Shown here: one piece after another, positions 5,566 to 6,969 of the stretch | Position numbering within the stretch: the first letter of the stretch is position 1 | How the letters are laid out: the number at the start of each line of letters is the position of its first letter | Source: Elusimicrobiota bacterium | GTDB lineage: Bacteria; Elusimicrobiota; Endomicrobiia; Endomicrobiales; Endomicrobiaceae | Direction of reading: 5' to 3' | Length of the DNA stretch: 6,969 nucleotides | Assembly (NCBI GenBank): GCA_031256695.1 | Contig: JAIRQB010000103.1 | Span: 1 to 6,969 of the forward strand | The notes under the pieces: generated by a model | Told to the model about the DNA's origin: nothing | Seen by the model: the letters and a program-made list of their open reading frames with translations, nothing else | Databases searched by the model: none | Made by a program: the position numbers and the translations under genes

Positions 5566-5584
5566 TCAGAAAAAGAGAGGAAAA

Positions 5585-6631
5585 ATGCCGACAATAGCGG
5601 GCGTAGTTGACAATGCCATCGGTTTTATAACAAGGCGTCAAAATACAGAAGTCCAATACATTTTTGACAATCCTTTTGCTTTTCCTATTGAGGAACGCTC
5701 TTTTATTCATCAGCGCGTCAAACTCTTATATGCAAAGATTTTAAAAGATTGTTTTGCCGCTTCCGCAGGCATACCTGATAAAGCAAAGCCGCTTTTTTGG
5801 GACACGGTTGTCAAATCTTTCGGCAAATCAAATGCAGGCGATGGTCTTATTTCTCTGCTCTCAGGCGCTATGGCGGATAAAAAAGACTTGTTTTTAGTCT
5901 ATAACAAAGATGTCTTGCGGATAGCAAAAGACGAAGAAAAACAAACAATTAAAGAGAGTTTTGAAAAAGGCAAAAAGCAAAATATAGGTTTTTGGTTTTC
6001 TTTCAGCGATTATTTTTTATCAGACATTTTAAGAGTTTTATTTAGCCTTCAATTAGCGGTTTTATCCTCAACTTATACGGGAATGAATGTCTCAAAATCT
6101 TTATTTATACAAATGGATAAGTTGAGAGAATTAGTTTCAAGGGAAGAGAGCGCCCCCATTGAAGCGCAGGCAAAAAAGATAAACGAGGGCATAAAATCAA
6201 GCAAGTCTATTTTGATTGACGCTTTAGACAAGGTGACGACAATCAATATAGATATGACCTCAACAAAGACAAGCATAGACTATATTTGGGGCATAATAGC
6301 GGAGTTAATCAATATGCCGCTTTATTATGTCAGCGGCGAACTAAAAAGCGGTCTAAACGCCACAGGGGAAGCCGACAATGCGGCAATAGAGCGCGGTATA
6401 GAGGCATTTTTCAACAGCATTTTTAAGCCTGTAGTTGACGAGATTTTTAAGACAGACATCAAGTTTATAAGCGACCGCTGGCGCGTCTTATTGTCAAGCG
6501 GGGCGGCGCTAAAAACTATTGAAACAATAGACCCGTCAATAATGCCTCTAAAAATCAAGCAAAGAATTGCTGAAAATATATTAAAAGACTTTTACACAGA
6601 CAGCGACAAACTTTCAGAAACGGAAGACTAA
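5585..6631 (+). CDS. Probable portal protein (DUF1073-like)
   Basis: The portal is the dodecameric ring at one capsid vertex through which terminase packages DNA and to which the tail attaches. Residues 206-264 show a typical portal pattern. SKSILIDALDKVTTINIDMTS leads through TSIDYIWGIIAELINMPLYYVSGE to SGLNATGEADNAAIERGIEAF, matching the portal signature of a helix, an 'IP...L.G' turn, a 'GlnatGe.d' motif and a long helix. A hydrophobic helical segment lies at about 138-162, and KPVVDEIF follows the signature. At 348 residues it is short for a portal (usually more than 400). The ATG at 5585 has only GAGAGG four bases before it, weaker than the other sites here. Its stop abuts the next ATG (TAAATG). 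It lies after the tail tube gene rather than directly after terminase, which is unusual. The assignment is by pattern; a related minor head protein is the alternative. Confidence 0.65.
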   Translation: MPTIAGVVDNAIGFITRRQNTEVQYIFDNPFAFPIEERSFIHQRVKLLYAKILKDCFAASAGIPDKAKPLFWDTVVKSFGKSNAGDGLISLLSGAMADKKDLFLVYNKDVLRIAKDEEKQTIKESFEKGKKQNIGFWFSFSDYFLSDILRVLFSLQLAVLSSTYTGMNVSKSLFIQMDKLRELVSREESAPIEAQAKKINEGIKSSKSILIDALDKVTTINIDMTSTKTSIDYIWGIIAELINMPLYYVSGELKSGLNATGEADNAAIERGIEAFFNSIFKPVVDEIFKTDIKFISDRWRVLLSSGAALKTIETIDPSIMPLKIKQRIAENILKDFYTDSDKLSETED

Positions 6632-6969
6632 ATGCCTGTAATTTTTGACCCTTCCCGGATAGTCAATAAAGTTTTGCCTCATAATGCCGGCGATTTAGTG
6701 ACAAAAGATTTAAATTTCAAACAAAAGTTTAAAACGGCGCTGTCAAGGCTGGACTGGTTAAGCGATAGAGACATAATAAAAAGCATAGACAAATCAATGT
6801 CTTTTTACAGGAAAAAGGCAAAAGAGTTGCAGTTAGAAGGCGAAAAACCTGCAGAAGCAAAAGCGGACGCTCTAAACGGCGGCAAACTCCTAAATGCAAG
6901 ACTTTCTGACTTAATTGTCAGCAAAGCAAGCGAGGATGTAAAAGAAAAGTATAGCGGGCAAAAGTATAT
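6632..6969 (+). CDS. N-terminal part of a phage protein, probably minor head (cut by window end)
   Basis: The frame opens at the ATG at 6632, immediately after the portal stop (TAAATG), and stays open to the window end, giving 112 codons plus two bases. GGAAG (6622-6626) lies five bases upstream. The visible part is charged and mainly helical (KQKFKTALSRLDWLSD, SMSFYRKKAKELQLEG, KADALNGGKLLNARLSDLIVS) and ends in KEKYSGQKY. The position right after a DUF1073-like portal suggests a Mu gpF/SPP1 gp7-like minor head protein, which typically follows the portal. The conserved His-containing region of that family would lie beyond the window, so the function cannot be confirmed. Another head or connector protein is possible. 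Confidence 0.6.
   Translation, partial: MPVIFDPSRIVNKVLPHNAGDLVTKDLNFKQKFKTALSRLDWLSDRDIIKSIDKSMSFYRKKAKELQLEGEKPAEAKADALNGGKLLNARLSDLIVSKASEDVKEKYSGQKY

Overview
The window is a stretch of tailed-phage (phage or prophage) morphogenesis genes. It is AT-rich, every gene is on the + strand, spacing is tight, and most genes have a strong AAGGAG-type ribosome binding site. The sequence does not identify the host. Short AT-rich spacers carrying GC-rich hairpins (GTCGGC/GCCGAC) suggest a low-GC Gram-negative, gut- or symbiont-type bacterium, but that is a guess. No integrase, tRNA, host gene or lysis gene is visible, so prophage and free phage cannot be told apart.

Layout: (1) 1-1155, the terminase large subunit, whose 5' end lies outside the window. 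(2) 1156-1347, a non-coding spacer holding copy 1 of a dispersed direct repeat and a hairpin. (3) 1348-5362, a head-and-tail cassette: a coiled-coil, scaffold-like protein; a decoration ('cement')-like protein; a small basic unknown; a strong hairpin; the probable major capsid protein; a small GTG-started unknown; a probable contractile tail sheath; and a probable tail tube. (4) 5363-5584, a second non-coding spacer with three tandem related hairpins followed by copy 2 of the direct repeat. (5) 5585-6631, a probable portal protein of the DUF1073-like type. (6) 6632 to the window end, the start of another gene abutting the portal, probably a minor head protein.

The products would work together as a virion assembly line. 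Terminase packages DNA through the portal into a shell built from the major capsid protein on a scaffold and stabilised by the decoration protein, and the sheath and tube form a contractile (myovirus-like) tail. The sheath is the main evidence for that morphology.

The most notable point is the order. In most tailed phages the portal follows terminase directly and precedes the capsid genes. Here a cassette of about 4 kb (scaffold to tail tube) lies between terminase and portal, and the two junctions carry related copies of the same intergenic repeat. This could be a module inserted or moved by recombination at the repeats, or two transcription units with duplicated leaders. I found no clearly new enzymatic, defence or regulatory system. 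The unusual material is in the architecture, the repeats and hairpins, and two small genes I do not recognise.
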